From Catenulispora pinisilvae (lineage in GTDB: Bacteria > Actinomycetota > Actinomycetes > Streptomycetales > Catenulisporaceae), in contig NZ_JAAFZA010000038.1 of NCBI RefSeq assembly GCF_015356865.1, positions 1 through 58,822 on the forward strand: DNA of 58,822 nucleotides, read 5' to 3'. A program made the position numbers and the translations under genes. Shown in pieces: positions 8,869 to 16,607 of this stretch (position 1 is the first letter of the stretch; every line of letters begins with the position of its first letter). Below the pieces are notes generated by a model. The model saw only the letters and a list, made by a program, of their open reading frames with translations. It was not told the DNA's origin and ran no database searches.

Positions 8869-8941
8869 GAACCGCCGGATGCGTGGCCCGCATGTCCGGT
8901 GGTGTGGGAGGCGGGTCGGGTGACCGACCCGCCTACCCGAT
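8869..8941 (+). ncRNA. Group II intron domains V and VI
   Basis: Domain V spans about 8869-8904: a hairpin beginning GAACCGCCGGATGCG and closing with CCGGTGGTG, carrying the CGC-type catalytic triad usual in class C introns. Domain VI follows as a GGCGGGTCGG stem with a GTGA loop, then CTACCCGAT marks the 3' splice site. The reverse transcriptase stop codon lies one base before domain V. Confidence 0.8.
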
Positions 8942-9077
8942 TCTAGGCCGTGGTCGGCGCGGCATACAGTCTCGGCGGCAGGGGCGGGATCGCCGGTCAG
9001 GGCCGCTCGGGCTATGCCGTCGTGAGACTCGCCCGCCGAGGGCGATCCTGGCTGTTGGAACGCCGGGTAAGCGGAAT

Positions 9078-9554
9078 TCAGGGCTCGAGGATCTCCCCGA
9101 GGTCGACTCGCGAGTCGAGGCACGCGACGAACTGGTCGCGGTGGACGAACAGCTGCTGGTACGCCTCGGAGCCGGGCTTGTCGACCGTGATACGGACCAG
9201 GTCCGGTGAGTCTGCGGGCAGGTCCTCGAAACAGATCGCGCAGCTGTAGATGATGGTCGACGAGTCTTCCAGCCAGTACGCGGTCAGGGCATCAGAGGCT
9301 TCGCCGTAGGAGACGTACAGCTTCTGCAGACGGCCCGGTAGCGGGCCGAAGGCGGCTTTGAAGGCGTCGGCTGTTTGTCCGACCCAGGACAGTGCGGTGG
9401 CGTCGCCGCCGAACGAATTCAGAGCGGACCAGGCACTTTGGACGTCGTGCGAGAAGTCCCCGAACTCCTTCGCCAGCGCCTGGACCGACTCCACCATGCC
9501 CGGCGTCGGATCCCCGCCCAGGCCCAACACGTCCCATCCGATTGGACGCACCAC
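9078..9554 (-). CDS. Chimeric remnant: T7SS toxin N-terminal domain fused to a short Cys/His tail
   Basis: 158 residues starting at GTG (9554), which follows a GGGGGG ribosome binding stretch by 7 bases; the ATG at 9653 would overlap the divergent gene. Residues 1 to about 100 match the N-terminal domain of Streptomyces-type polymorphic toxins exported by type VII secretion: DPTPGMVESVQALAKEF, then WVGQTADAFKAAF and a helical end at ALTAYW. There the sequence turns directly into a different module (YSCAICFEDLP ... FVHRDQFVACLD ... LGEILEP), which resembles small C-x-x-C/His proteins found as separate genes. The usual several-hundred-residue toxin body is absent. The simplest reading is an internal deletion that fused a toxin start to a downstream gene's end. 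Function is doubtful. Confidence 0.55.
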   Translation of the reverse strand: MVRPIGWDVLGLGGDPTPGMVESVQALAKEFGDFSHDVQSAWSALNSFGGDATALSWVGQTADAFKAAFGPLPGRLQKLYVSYGEASDALTAYWLEDSSTIIYSCAICFEDLPADSPDLVRITVDKPGSEAYQQLFVHRDQFVACLDSRVDLGEILEP

Positions 9555-9651
9555 TAGTAAGCCCCCCGATTCCCCCGTGCGGCTGCCGCCGCCATAACAG
9601 TGTTCTGCGTTACCTCGACGTACGACGGTGGATGAGTGTACAAAGTCGTTC

Positions 9652-10272
9652 ATGGATTCCGAAACCCCTGAGCTGGGACCGATTACCTACCGTCTCGGTC
9701 TGGGGGAGGATTGGTACCGGATTCGGTTGGATGAGCACGCCGAGGCAGACGTCAAAACCTTCCTGGACGTGATGTTCGACGGCCTGCCCGCCGATGCGGT
9801 GGAGCAGGTAAGGACCCTGTTCTCGGTGCAGTTCGCGACGCAGATCGCCGCGGCTCGTGCCAGGCGCGGGATCGAGATGCTGGTGCCGGCGCCGAAGCCC
9901 GGGGGTGCTGCTCTGCCCGGCGCCGCGGTGCTCATCGCCGAGGTGGTGATTCCGACGTCGGTCGTGCCCGACCCGGTCGAGGTCGCCGCCCGGGTGGCGC
10001 GGGGCTCCGCCGGTGCCCGTACCGGTGTCATCGCGGGTTCGGTCGCGGTGCGGATCGATCACACGGCCGCTGACACTGAGGCGGACGAGGACGATGGGAA
10101 GCCCGAGTCATCGACTCGCAAGCGCATCGAATACGTGTTGGCGGTGCCGGACGACCACCGCTGGCTGTCGATCGACCTGAGTGTGCAGGCCGTCGCGGGG
10201 TTCGATGTGGAGCGGACGATCACAGAGTTCGATGAAGCGGTCGCGGGGCTTGATTGGTCTGAGGCGGAATAG
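9652..10272 (+). CDS. Hypothetical protein beside the T7SS remnant
   Basis: About 206 residues, acidic overall, with no signal peptide or membrane segment. I do not recognise a domain. The first about 50 residues (ITYRLGLGEDWYRI, then a helical DVKTFLDVMFDGLP stretch) and an Ala/Val-rich middle (about 85-145) suggest a small alpha/beta protein. A charged linker (EADEDDGKPESS) precedes a C-terminal strand-rich end. Proteins of similar size and style often accompany ESX/T7SS effector loci in actinobacteria, so a chaperone or associated role is possible but unproven. The ATG at 9652 is preferred over the GTG at 9628; neither has a clear ribosome binding site. It is divergent from the toxin remnant and followed 23 bp later by another hypothetical gene. 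Confidence 0.5.
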   Translation: MDSETPELGPITYRLGLGEDWYRIRLDEHAEADVKTFLDVMFDGLPADAVEQVRTLFSVQFATQIAAARARRGIEMLVPAPKPGGAALPGAAVLIAEVVIPTSVVPDPVEVAARVARGSAGARTGVIAGSVAVRIDHTAADTEADEDDGKPESSTRKRIEYVLAVPDDHRWLSIDLSVQAVAGFDVERTITEFDEAVAGLDWSEAE

Positions 10273-10295
10273 TCCCCTTGTGATTTCATGTGCCC

Positions 10296-10919
10296 ATGAC
10301 TCAGGACAGCGTGGCCATACCCGCCAAGGAGTTCTACGCGAAGCGCACTCGCCACTACCTCGCCGAGCGGGGTTTGGACGAGCAGGTGCTGGCCGCGGTG
10401 TCAATTCAGCCCGCCGGGCAGTCGCAGGACACGCTGAATCGGAGTGTCGGCGGTGCGGTCGGGAGTGTGGCCGGGGGCGTGGCTGCGGGTGCGCTCGGCG
10501 GGGGCGGTCAGGTGTCGGAGATGCTGCCGGTGATCGGGAGCAGGGTGGGTCGTGGTGTGGCCAACGATCTGAACGCCGGGCGGGAGGTGCCCGTCGGTCG
10601 GGCGACGTGGGCTGACGGGCAGTTGCCGAAGAACGGGTTGCTGGTGTTGACGAGCGGGCGGCTGCTGGTGTTCTCGAAGGCCGCGATGGGGTTGTTCAGT
10701 GCCAAGCCGAAGGCGGCGGCGATGGACATCCCGCTGGGCGAGGTGAGTGGCGTGTCAGAGCCCGTGGAAGTGCGGGTCGCGGGGATGAACACGGTGCAGG
10801 TGGCGATCGGGCTGCGCTCCGGTGGGGCATTGCGGGTCGAGTTCCCGATGGTGGCCGTCAAGAACGGCACCGCGCTGGTGGCGGAGTTGGTGCGGCGGAT
10901 CGCGCCGACCGCGGCCTAA
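10296..10919 (+). CDS. Hypothetical protein with PH-like C-terminal part
   Basis: About 207 residues. The N-terminal third is helical (AIPAKEFYAKRTRHYLAERG). A glycine-rich stretch at about 50-75 (VGGAVGSVAGGVAAG) resembles a flexible or membrane-associating loop. The rest reads like a small beta-barrel: GLLVLTSGRLLVFS near 110-125 followed by IPLGEVSGV and a final amphipathic helix (ALVAELVRRIAP). This pattern is typical of bacterial PH-like (bPH/GRAM) domains. The ATG at 10296 is chosen; a GTG lies two codons upstream. It sits 23 bp behind the preceding gene, probably in one transcript. No specific function can be given. Confidence 0.5.
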   Translation: MTQDSVAIPAKEFYAKRTRHYLAERGLDEQVLAAVSIQPAGQSQDTLNRSVGGAVGSVAGGVAAGALGGGGQVSEMLPVIGSRVGRGVANDLNAGREVPVGRATWADGQLPKNGLLVLTSGRLLVFSKAAMGLFSAKPKAAAMDIPLGEVSGVSEPVEVRVAGMNTVQVAIGLRSGGALRVEFPMVAVKNGTALVAELVRRIAPTAA

Positions 10920-11091
10920 TACCCCGGATCCACGGCAGTCACTGCCTATGACACGCACGTCCGACTGTGCAATCAGTGTGCTGTGATTATGCCGCCCGCC
11001 TGCGACACTACTGACGGTGTCAGTCATCTCACAACTCTTGGAGTGACCTCACCCACCCCACACGCACCACGACCTCACGAAGGGAAAGACC

Positions 11092-12438
11092 ATGTCCCTC
11101 CTCCTGTACAGCAGACCCCGGCGCCGGATGCGGGCGACCGTGGCGGCGGTGGCCGTGCTCGCGGCGGCGGCCGCCACCACCGGTGCGATGGCCGGGTCGG
11201 CGCAGGCCGCGGCGACCGGCTCCCGCTGGACCGAGAACCTGTCCCAGGTGCAGTCCTCCGACTTCAACGTCGCCTGGACCGGCGCGGCACTGACGGTCAA
11301 GGACGGCCGGGTGCACGCGGCGTCGGCGCAGGACACCCGCGGCTACGGCCAGGACGTCCTGCCCGCGCACAGCCTCGCCGCCCCGGCGAACCAGGTCGTG
11401 GTGACGCTGACCGCGAACCGGCCGGCCGGCTCCGAGGCGCAGGTGGACGTCCGCGGCCTCGGGCTGAACGGGAAGTGGACGCAGTGGACGTCCGCGCGGG
11501 CGACCGGGGCGACCCGGCTGCCGGAGTCGGTGACCAAGGTGCAGGCGCGCATAACGTTGCGCAACGGCGCGCAGGGAGCTGTACCGGGTATCAGTAAGCT
11601 GACTCTGGACGCCACCGACGTCGCCGGTGCCGTGCCGCAACTCGCCCCGGCATCAGAGTCCTACCAGGTCTACGCCACCCGGGAAGGCCTGGTCGGCGGC
11701 ACGACCGCGAACGGTCACGTGATCCAGCCCAACGACCACTTCGTGGCGCTGCCCTCGGGCACCGCGCTGTCGCCGAACGGCAGTGGCGACTACTCGGTCC
11801 AGGTCTGCGGCCCGAGTGCCTGTGAGACGGCGCCGGTCTGGGACGTCGGCCCGTGGAACACGCACGACGACTACTGGGACGCCAGCCGGGCCGAGTTCAC
11901 CGACCTGCCGCAGGGCGAGCCGGAGGCACAGGCCGCGTACCAGAGCGGCTACAACGGCGGCCACGACGAGTTCGGCCGCAGCGTCTCCAACCCCGCGGGC
12001 ATCGACCTCGCCGACGGCACCTTCTACAACATCGGCCTGAACGACAACGGCTACGTCACCGTGACCTACCTGTGGACCGGCGGCGGTGGCGGCAGCGGCC
12101 CGTCGGTCACCGGCATGGGCCAGTGCGCCACGTCGTCCAACGCCGACTGCTCCGGTGCCGCGGCCGGCAACGGTTCGGACTGCTACAGCGGCCACTTCTG
12201 CATCTACACCGGCCCGAACTACACCGGCACCGTGTTCTCCTTCTATCACTGCCAGTACAACGGCGGTGACTGGGCTCTACAGAACTGGGTCGCGGCCGGG
12301 TCCTATATCAACGACAACTCCGGTGGGACCGACGCCGACACCAAGGACCAGAACCACAACGTCATCACCGCATCCGCACCAGGTGACAGAAACACGAACT
12401 ACGACTTCAATCCGGTCTACTACATCCAAGCATGCTGA
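11092..12438 (+). CDS. Secreted protein with C-terminal peptidase-inhibitor I36/crystallin-like domain
   Basis: A 448-residue exported protein. Residues 1-40 are a Sec-type signal peptide (several Arg, then an Ala-rich core ending AQAAA). Residues about 40-165 form a beta-rich module. Residues 185-335 contain SYQVYATREGLVGG and CGPSACETAPVWDVGPWNT, a module seen in secreted streptomycete hydrolases. After a glycine linker, residues about 345-448 hold six or more cysteines and a DCYSGHFCIYTGPNYTG phrase, the signature of peptidase inhibitor family I36 and related beta/gamma-crystallin-like domains (compare SMPI). It probably acts outside the cell, binding proteases or cell wall. Its own promoter is likely in the 170-bp gap upstream, and a ribosome binding site GAAGGGAAAG lies before the ATG. 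Confidence 0.65.
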   Translation: MSLLLYSRPRRRMRATVAAVAVLAAAAATTGAMAGSAQAAATGSRWTENLSQVQSSDFNVAWTGAALTVKDGRVHAASAQDTRGYGQDVLPAHSLAAPANQVVVTLTANRPAGSEAQVDVRGLGLNGKWTQWTSARATGATRLPESVTKVQARITLRNGAQGAVPGISKLTLDATDVAGAVPQLAPASESYQVYATREGLVGGTTANGHVIQPNDHFVALPSGTALSPNGSGDYSVQVCGPSACETAPVWDVGPWNTHDDYWDASRAEFTDLPQGEPEAQAAYQSGYNGGHDEFGRSVSNPAGIDLADGTFYNIGLNDNGYVTVTYLWTGGGGGSGPSVTGMGQCATSSNADCSGAAAGNGSDCYSGHFCIYTGPNYTGTVFSFYHCQYNGGDWALQNWVAAGSYINDNSGGTDADTKDQNHNVITASAPGDRNTNYDFNPVYYIQAC

Positions 12439-12453
12439 TGTCGTGAGGCATCG

Positions 12454-12490
12454 GGGAGCGTGCCTGGTCACGCGACCAGCGCACGCTCCC
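12454..12490. terminator. Two-part hairpin between convergent genes
   Basis: Outer arms 12454-12462 and 12482-12490 pair over 9 bp; inner arms 12464-12469 and 12474-12479 pair over 6 bp with an ACGC loop. It overlaps the last codons of the SnoaL-like gene and can serve both convergent genes. Confidence 0.6.
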
Positions 12491-12944
12491 AGTGCTGGGT
12501 GTCGGCGTATTCCCGCATCGTCACGATCTTCTCGTCGCGGACGATGAACACGGCGATGTTGCGCTGGTCGTAGGAGCGGCCGGTCTTGCCGACGCCCCAG
12601 GAGCGCCATTCGATCAGCACCTGCTCGCCCTGGTCGAAGACGTTGGTGACTTGCAGACCGACCTCGTGGGCGGGGTCGAAGTGCGCGAAGGCGGTGCGCA
12701 GGAAGCCGTCGATGACCTGGTCGCGGCCCTGCCAGGTGCCGGAGATCGGGAGGTCGCCGCCGTACCAGACGGAGCCGTCCTCGGCCCAGCAGTCGCGGAT
12801 CGTTTCCTGGTCGCCGTCGGCGAGGGCCGCGAAGTAGCGGAGGACGAGCAGCCGCGGCGTGGTGGCCGTCGTGGCACCTGTAGCACCCGTGGCACCCATG
12901 GCAGCTGTGGTAGCGATCGGTGTGGTGTCCGTGGTCGTGTTCAT
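12468..12944 (-). CDS. SnoaL-like (NTF2-fold) protein
   Basis: 158 residues. After a low-complexity Thr/Ala start (a run of ATGATGATT-type residues at 14-28), residues about 32-158 give the NTF2-like SnoaL pattern: LRYFAALADGDQETIRDCWAED, then WQGRDQVIDGF, and a C-terminal strand set ending in IVTMREYADTQ. The family covers small polyketide cyclases, isomerases and many proteins of unknown role. The ATG at 12944 is chosen because GGAGAGA lies 7 bases before it; the open frame upstream is arginine-rich and has no family sequence. The poly-Thr/Ala lead is coded by repetitive GGCACC-type triplets and is probably disordered. No partner gene points to a substrate. Confidence 0.7.
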   Translation of the reverse strand: MNTTTDTTPIATTAAMGATGATGATTATTPRLLVLRYFAALADGDQETIRDCWAEDGSVWYGGDLPISGTWQGRDQVIDGFLRTAFAHFDPAHEVGLQVTNVFDQGEQVLIEWRSWGVGKTGRSYDQRNIAVFIVRDEKIVTMREYADTQHWERALVA

Positions 12945-13088
12945 CGCGCTGTCTCTCCTAGATCCGACTGGCCGCCGGTGCTTCCCCGCCGGCACAGCTC
13001 CAGTTCAGCGCAATAGATCGCGGCGACCAATGAGCAGTCCGCTCTCGCATCCATCATGGATCGTGATGGTTGGAAAGCCATGCCCGCC

Positions 13089-14630
13089 TCAGCCCTGGAC
13101 GAACTGCCGCACCGCGTCGATCGTGTCAGCATCCTGAGCCCGCTTGTCGTCGCGATACCGGATGATCCGTGCGAACCGCAGCGTCACCCCACCCGGGTAG
13201 CGCGAACTGCGCTGGACGCCGTCGAACGCCACCTCGACCACCAGCTCCGGCCGTACGCGCACCGTCCAGTCGTCCGCGGACGTCTGCAACGCCCGCAACC
13301 GCTCGGTCTGCCAGGCCAGCAGCTCGTCGGTCATGCCCTTGAAAGTCTTGCCCAACATGACGAATCCGCCGCTCTCGGGGTCGCGCGCGGCCAGGTGCAG
13401 GTTGCTCAGCCGGCCGCTGCGCCGGCCGTGGCCCCACTCGGCGGCGATCACCACCAGATCCAGGGTGTGCACCGGCTTGACCTTCAGCCAGGCCGAGCCG
13501 CGGCGGCCGGCGGTGTAGGGGGCGGCGAGGGACTTCACGACGACGCCTTCGTGGCCGCGGTCGAGCGCGTCGTTCGTGAACGCCTCCGCGGCCTCGGGGT
13601 CGTCGGTGACCAGGCGCGGGGCCAGCGCCGCGGGCGGCGCGATCGAGGCGAGCAGGGCGGAGCGTTCCTGGGAGGGCAGGTCGATCAGGTCGCGGCCGTC
13701 GAGGTGCAGGAGGTCGAAGAGGAAGACGGTCAGCGGGATCTGCTCGCGGAGTTTGGTGACGTCGCGACGGCTCCCGGTGCGGCTCGCGGTCTCCTGGAAG
13801 GGGCGCGGTCGGCCGTCGGCGGCCAGGGCCAGCGCCTCGCCGTCCAGCACCGCGGACGTCACCGGGAGCGCCCGCGCCAGCGCGACGGCTTCCGGCAGCC
13901 GGTCGGTGATGTCGTCCAGACTGCGGGTGAAGACCTGGACCCGGTCGCCGTCGCGGTGGATCTGGACCCTGATTCCGTCGAGCTTCCACTCCAGCGCCGC
14001 CGGGGATGCCTTCTCCAGCGCCGCGGTGACGTTCTCGGCCGTCCCGGCCAGCATCGGCTGGATCGGGCGCCCGAGGACCAGGCCGATCCGGCGCAGCCCG
14101 GGGACACCGTCGCTCAGCGCGGTCTGGGCGGCCGCCGCCAGATCGCCGCCGAACATGGCCGCGCGGCGCACCTCGGCGGCCGGGACCTGCGCCGCCTTGG
14201 CGACCGCGTCGGCCATGACGCCGTCCAGCGCGCCCTGGCGCAGCTCGCCGGTCAGGAGCCGGTGCAGGAAGGCTTGTTCCTCGGCGGTGGCGCGGGCGAA
14301 CAGCGCGGTCAGCAGCTCGCGGCGGCGGGCCTGCGATCCGGCACCGGAGGTCGTGCCGATCTCGCCGAGGATCCGGTCGACCTCGGCGACCTCCAGCTCG
14401 GCGACCTCCAACCCGCCGGCCCCGGCGGCCGGGGCGGGGAGGTCGCGCAGGGTGGCCCAGCCGACGCCGATCTGCCGCTGCGGCAGTTCCCCGGACAGGT
14501 AGTGGACGGCGACCGAGATCTCCGCGGGCGCGGCCGTCCGCAGCCGTTCGGCCAGCAGGGCGATCTTGGCCGAGCGGGCCGAGGTCTCGGCGACCGCCGT
14601 GGAGGTGGTGGCCAGATCGAGCAAGCGCAT
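13089..14630 (-). CDS. ligB: ATP-dependent DNA ligase, LigB type
   Basis: 513 residues, close to the 507 of the mycobacterial LigB, which it resembles over its full length. The N-terminal DNA-binding part has YLSGELPQRQIGVGWATLRD and GELRQGALDGVMADAVA. The nucleotidyltransferase domain carries motif I, EWKLDGIRVQIHRDGD, with the AMP-accepting lysine at 216, then DGEAL (motif III), HEGVVVKS (motif IV) and WLKVKP (motif V). The C-terminal OB-fold contains GKTFKGMTDELLAWQ and VQRSSRYPGGVTLRFARI. It seals nicks using ATP and is non-essential beside NAD-dependent LigA in relatives. The start at 14630 is chosen by alignment with family length; an ATG at 14681 would add 17 residues. Confidence 0.92.
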   Translation of the reverse strand: MRLLDLATTSTAVAETSARSAKIALLAERLRTAAPAEISVAVHYLSGELPQRQIGVGWATLRDLPAPAAGAGGLEVAELEVAEVDRILGEIGTTSGAGSQARRRELLTALFARATAEEQAFLHRLLTGELRQGALDGVMADAVAKAAQVPAAEVRRAAMFGGDLAAAAQTALSDGVPGLRRIGLVLGRPIQPMLAGTAENVTAALEKASPAALEWKLDGIRVQIHRDGDRVQVFTRSLDDITDRLPEAVALARALPVTSAVLDGEALALAADGRPRPFQETASRTGSRRDVTKLREQIPLTVFLFDLLHLDGRDLIDLPSQERSALLASIAPPAALAPRLVTDDPEAAEAFTNDALDRGHEGVVVKSLAAPYTAGRRGSAWLKVKPVHTLDLVVIAAEWGHGRRSGRLSNLHLAARDPESGGFVMLGKTFKGMTDELLAWQTERLRALQTSADDWTVRVRPELVVEVAFDGVQRSSRYPGGVTLRFARIIRYRDDKRAQDADTIDAVRQFVQG

Positions 14631-14786
14631 GAGGAAATGGTCCGCCACCGCACTGACAGGTGCGAGCCGAGTCACCCACATGGTGGTGGTGAACGCGGGG
14701 TCGGGGTCGGGGTGCGGTTCGGCAAGTGTTCCCGCCGGCGGCAGTGATTTCGGGGCCCTGCCTCGTGTAGTAGGGCGAGGAGGGCA

Positions 14787-15308
14787 ATGGACATCGAAGA
14801 TGAGCGGCGGTTCCGGGAGTTCGTCGGCGCCCGGTCGAAAGCGTTGCTACAGACCGCCTATCTGCTGACCGGCGATTGGGAACACAGCCGCGATCTGGTG
14901 CAGAGCGCGCTGGCGGGACTGGCGCGCAGGTGGGGCCAGCTGGCCGAGCCGGGGCGCGCCGAGGCCTACGCGCGCAAGGCGATCTACCACGCGCACGTGG
15001 ACCGCACGCGGCGGCTGTCGTGGCGGCGCGAACGGACCACGGCGACGGTGCCGGACACACCCGCGGAACTGTCGGACCCGGCCGATCTGGTCGCCTCGCG
15101 GCAGGACGTGATCGCGGCCCTGCGCAAGCTGCCGCCGGGGCAGCGTGCCGTGGTCGTGCTGCGGTATTTCGAGGATCGGACGGACGAGGACATCGCCGAG
15201 GTGCTGGGGATCTCCACCGGCACGGTGCGCAGCCAGCGCTTCAAGGCGCTGAGGGCGTTGCGGGTGAGCGTGGGCAACGACTTGAAGGAGGAGGAGACGG
15301 CATGGTGA
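14787..15308 (+). CDS. SigE-family ECF RNA polymerase sigma factor
   Basis: 173 residues, typical ECF length. Region 2 is visible at about 10-75 (FVGARSKALLQTAYLLTGDWEHSRDLVQSAL, WRRERTT) and region 4 at about 110-165 (LRKLPPGQRAVVVLRYFEDRTDEDIAEVLGISTGTVRSQ), a textbook helix-turn-helix for -35 recognition. The sequence has the style of the actinobacterial 'SigE family' of ECF factors. AGGAGGGCA precedes the ATG. Its stop overlaps the start of the next gene by 7 bases, which couples it to a membrane-anchored propeller protein that is likely its regulator or partner. Confidence 0.9.
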   Translation: MDIEDERRFREFVGARSKALLQTAYLLTGDWEHSRDLVQSALAGLARRWGQLAEPGRAEAYARKAIYHAHVDRTRRLSWRRERTTATVPDTPAELSDPADLVASRQDVIAALRKLPPGQRAVVVLRYFEDRTDEDIAEVLGISTGTVRSQRFKALRALRVSVGNDLKEEETAW

Positions 15309-16558
15309 CGGAACAGGACTTGCGGGAGGCGTTGGCCGAGGTCGTCGAGGACCCGGAGGCGGACGCGTTCACGCTGGGGCTGTCGGACCGGGCCCTGGCC
15401 GAGGCCGGCACCGGTTCGTACTGGCGGCGGGCGATGGTGGGCAAGCGCGGAAAGCTGGTGCCGGGGATCGCCGTCGGCTCGGCCTTCGTGGTCGCCGCGG
15501 CGGTCGGCGTGGCGGCGCTCGGCGGCGGTTCCGGCGGCGGGTCGACGGTATCGACGGTCGTGGTGCCCAACACGTCCGCGGATCCGGTGGGTCAGTCGGC
15601 GCTGACGGAGTTCGCGGCGGAGTGCATCGACGGGCGCGGACCGAAGCTGGCCCTGTCGTACGTCTGGAACCCGGCGACGCAGCAGTATCAGGGCGTTCTC
15701 GGTGACGTGTCGACCTCCTTCCAGGCGTCCCCGAACGGGAAGCAGGCGCTGGTACAACAGGGCCTGCCGCAGTGGGCACAGTCGTGGGCTGTCGCGGACT
15801 GGTCGGACGCGGTGGCCGGGAACCTGACGAGGCACCTGATCACGGACCCCGTCGGCATGCAATGGACCGCCGACGGCAAGGAGGTGGTCACCCAGCTCGC
15901 CTGGGACTCGGTGGGGAAGACCGAGACCATCGTGGTCAAGAACAAGACGGCCGACTTCTACGACCCGGCATCGGGCCGCCTTCTGGCCTCGGTCCTCATC
16001 CCGCACCAGGTGCTCGCGATGGCGGCGAGCGGTCAGTGGTCGGTGCAGCAGTGGCAGGGCGACCATGACAGTGTCCTGTTCCCGCTGCTGCGCAGCGACG
16101 GCAAGGAGATGGTCTTCCTGAACGCGCAGGGTGCCACTGTCCGGACCCTGACATTCAAGGACGGCCTGCCCGCGACGATCCTGAATCAGTCGGAACCATC
16201 CGAGGTGGCCGCGATCTCTCCCGACGGCCGCTACCTCGCGGAGTCCGACAACGGGCAAGTCGCGACCTTCGACCTCAACGCCGGCGGTAAGCGCATCGGC
16301 ACCATGGACGACGCCTCCCGGAACTACTACAACGGCTGGACCGGCGACCACCAGATCGTCACCGCGACCGACGAGTCGCAGTCCACCGCGTCGCAGAAAG
16401 CGCCAGGCCACAGCCCGCTGTACCGGGTGCTGTCCCCGGAGCTGAAGGTGTTGCAGGAGGCGAGGTTCACCTTGCCGTCCGACCGGAACGGAAATTGCGC
16501 GACGTGGCCCATGACGTGGGCGCCGAAGGCACAATTCCCGGGGGCGTTCGTGCCCTGA
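15302..16558 (+). CDS. Membrane-anchored propeller protein coupled to the ECF sigma factor
   Basis: 418 residues. The first about 60 are cytoplasmic (EQDLREALAEVVEDPEADAF, SDRALAEAG), followed by one transmembrane helix at about 57-77 (LVPGIAVGSAFVVAAAVGVAALG) and a long outer part. The latter has WD/TolB-like repeats, for example PDGRYLAESDNGQVATFDL near 315-333. This architecture, a short inner segment, one helix and an outer propeller next to an ECF sigma gene, is common in actinobacteria and suggests an anti-sigma or sensor role, but no zinc-binding anti-sigma motif is visible. Start ATG at 15302 overlaps the sigma stop by 7 bases, so translation is coupled. Confidence 0.7.
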   Translation: MVTEQDLREALAEVVEDPEADAFTLGLSDRALAEAGTGSYWRRAMVGKRGKLVPGIAVGSAFVVAAAVGVAALGGGSGGGSTVSTVVVPNTSADPVGQSALTEFAAECIDGRGPKLALSYVWNPATQQYQGVLGDVSTSFQASPNGKQALVQQGLPQWAQSWAVADWSDAVAGNLTRHLITDPVGMQWTADGKEVVTQLAWDSVGKTETIVVKNKTADFYDPASGRLLASVLIPHQVLAMAASGQWSVQQWQGDHDSVLFPLLRSDGKEMVFLNAQGATVRTLTFKDGLPATILNQSEPSEVAAISPDGRYLAESDNGQVATFDLNAGGKRIGTMDDASRNYYNGWTGDHQIVTATDESQSTASQKAPGHSPLYRVLSPELKVLQEARFTLPSDRNGNCATWPMTWAPKAQFPGAFVP

Positions 16559-16566
16559 TGGACGGT

Positions 16567-16607
16567 GCGGTCGAGCCCGGTCACCGCTCTGGATCGGGTT
16601 CGACCGC
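16567..16607. terminator. 13-bp hairpin between convergent genes
   Basis: Arms 16567-16579 and 16595-16607 pair over 13 bp with one G-T wobble. It lies at the convergent ends of the propeller gene and the rhomboid-like gene, overlapping the last codons of the latter. Confidence 0.55.

Larger units (their letters stand above)
7024..8941 (+). mobile_element. Bacterial class C group II intron, complete
   Basis: The 1918-nt element opens with GTGCGCCCAGCATGGGCG, a classic group II 5' end (GUGCG). About 500 nt of structured non-coding RNA (domains I-III) lead to the intron-encoded reverse transcriptase in domain IV. A domain V (8869-8904) and domain VI follow, and the element ends in CTACCCGAT, the usual class C 3' end. 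The site is 5 nt downstream of a terminator-like stem, as class C introns prefer. The protein reading frame is open and the ribozyme ends look intact, so the element may be active. The 3' exon starts at 8942. Confidence 0.88.
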
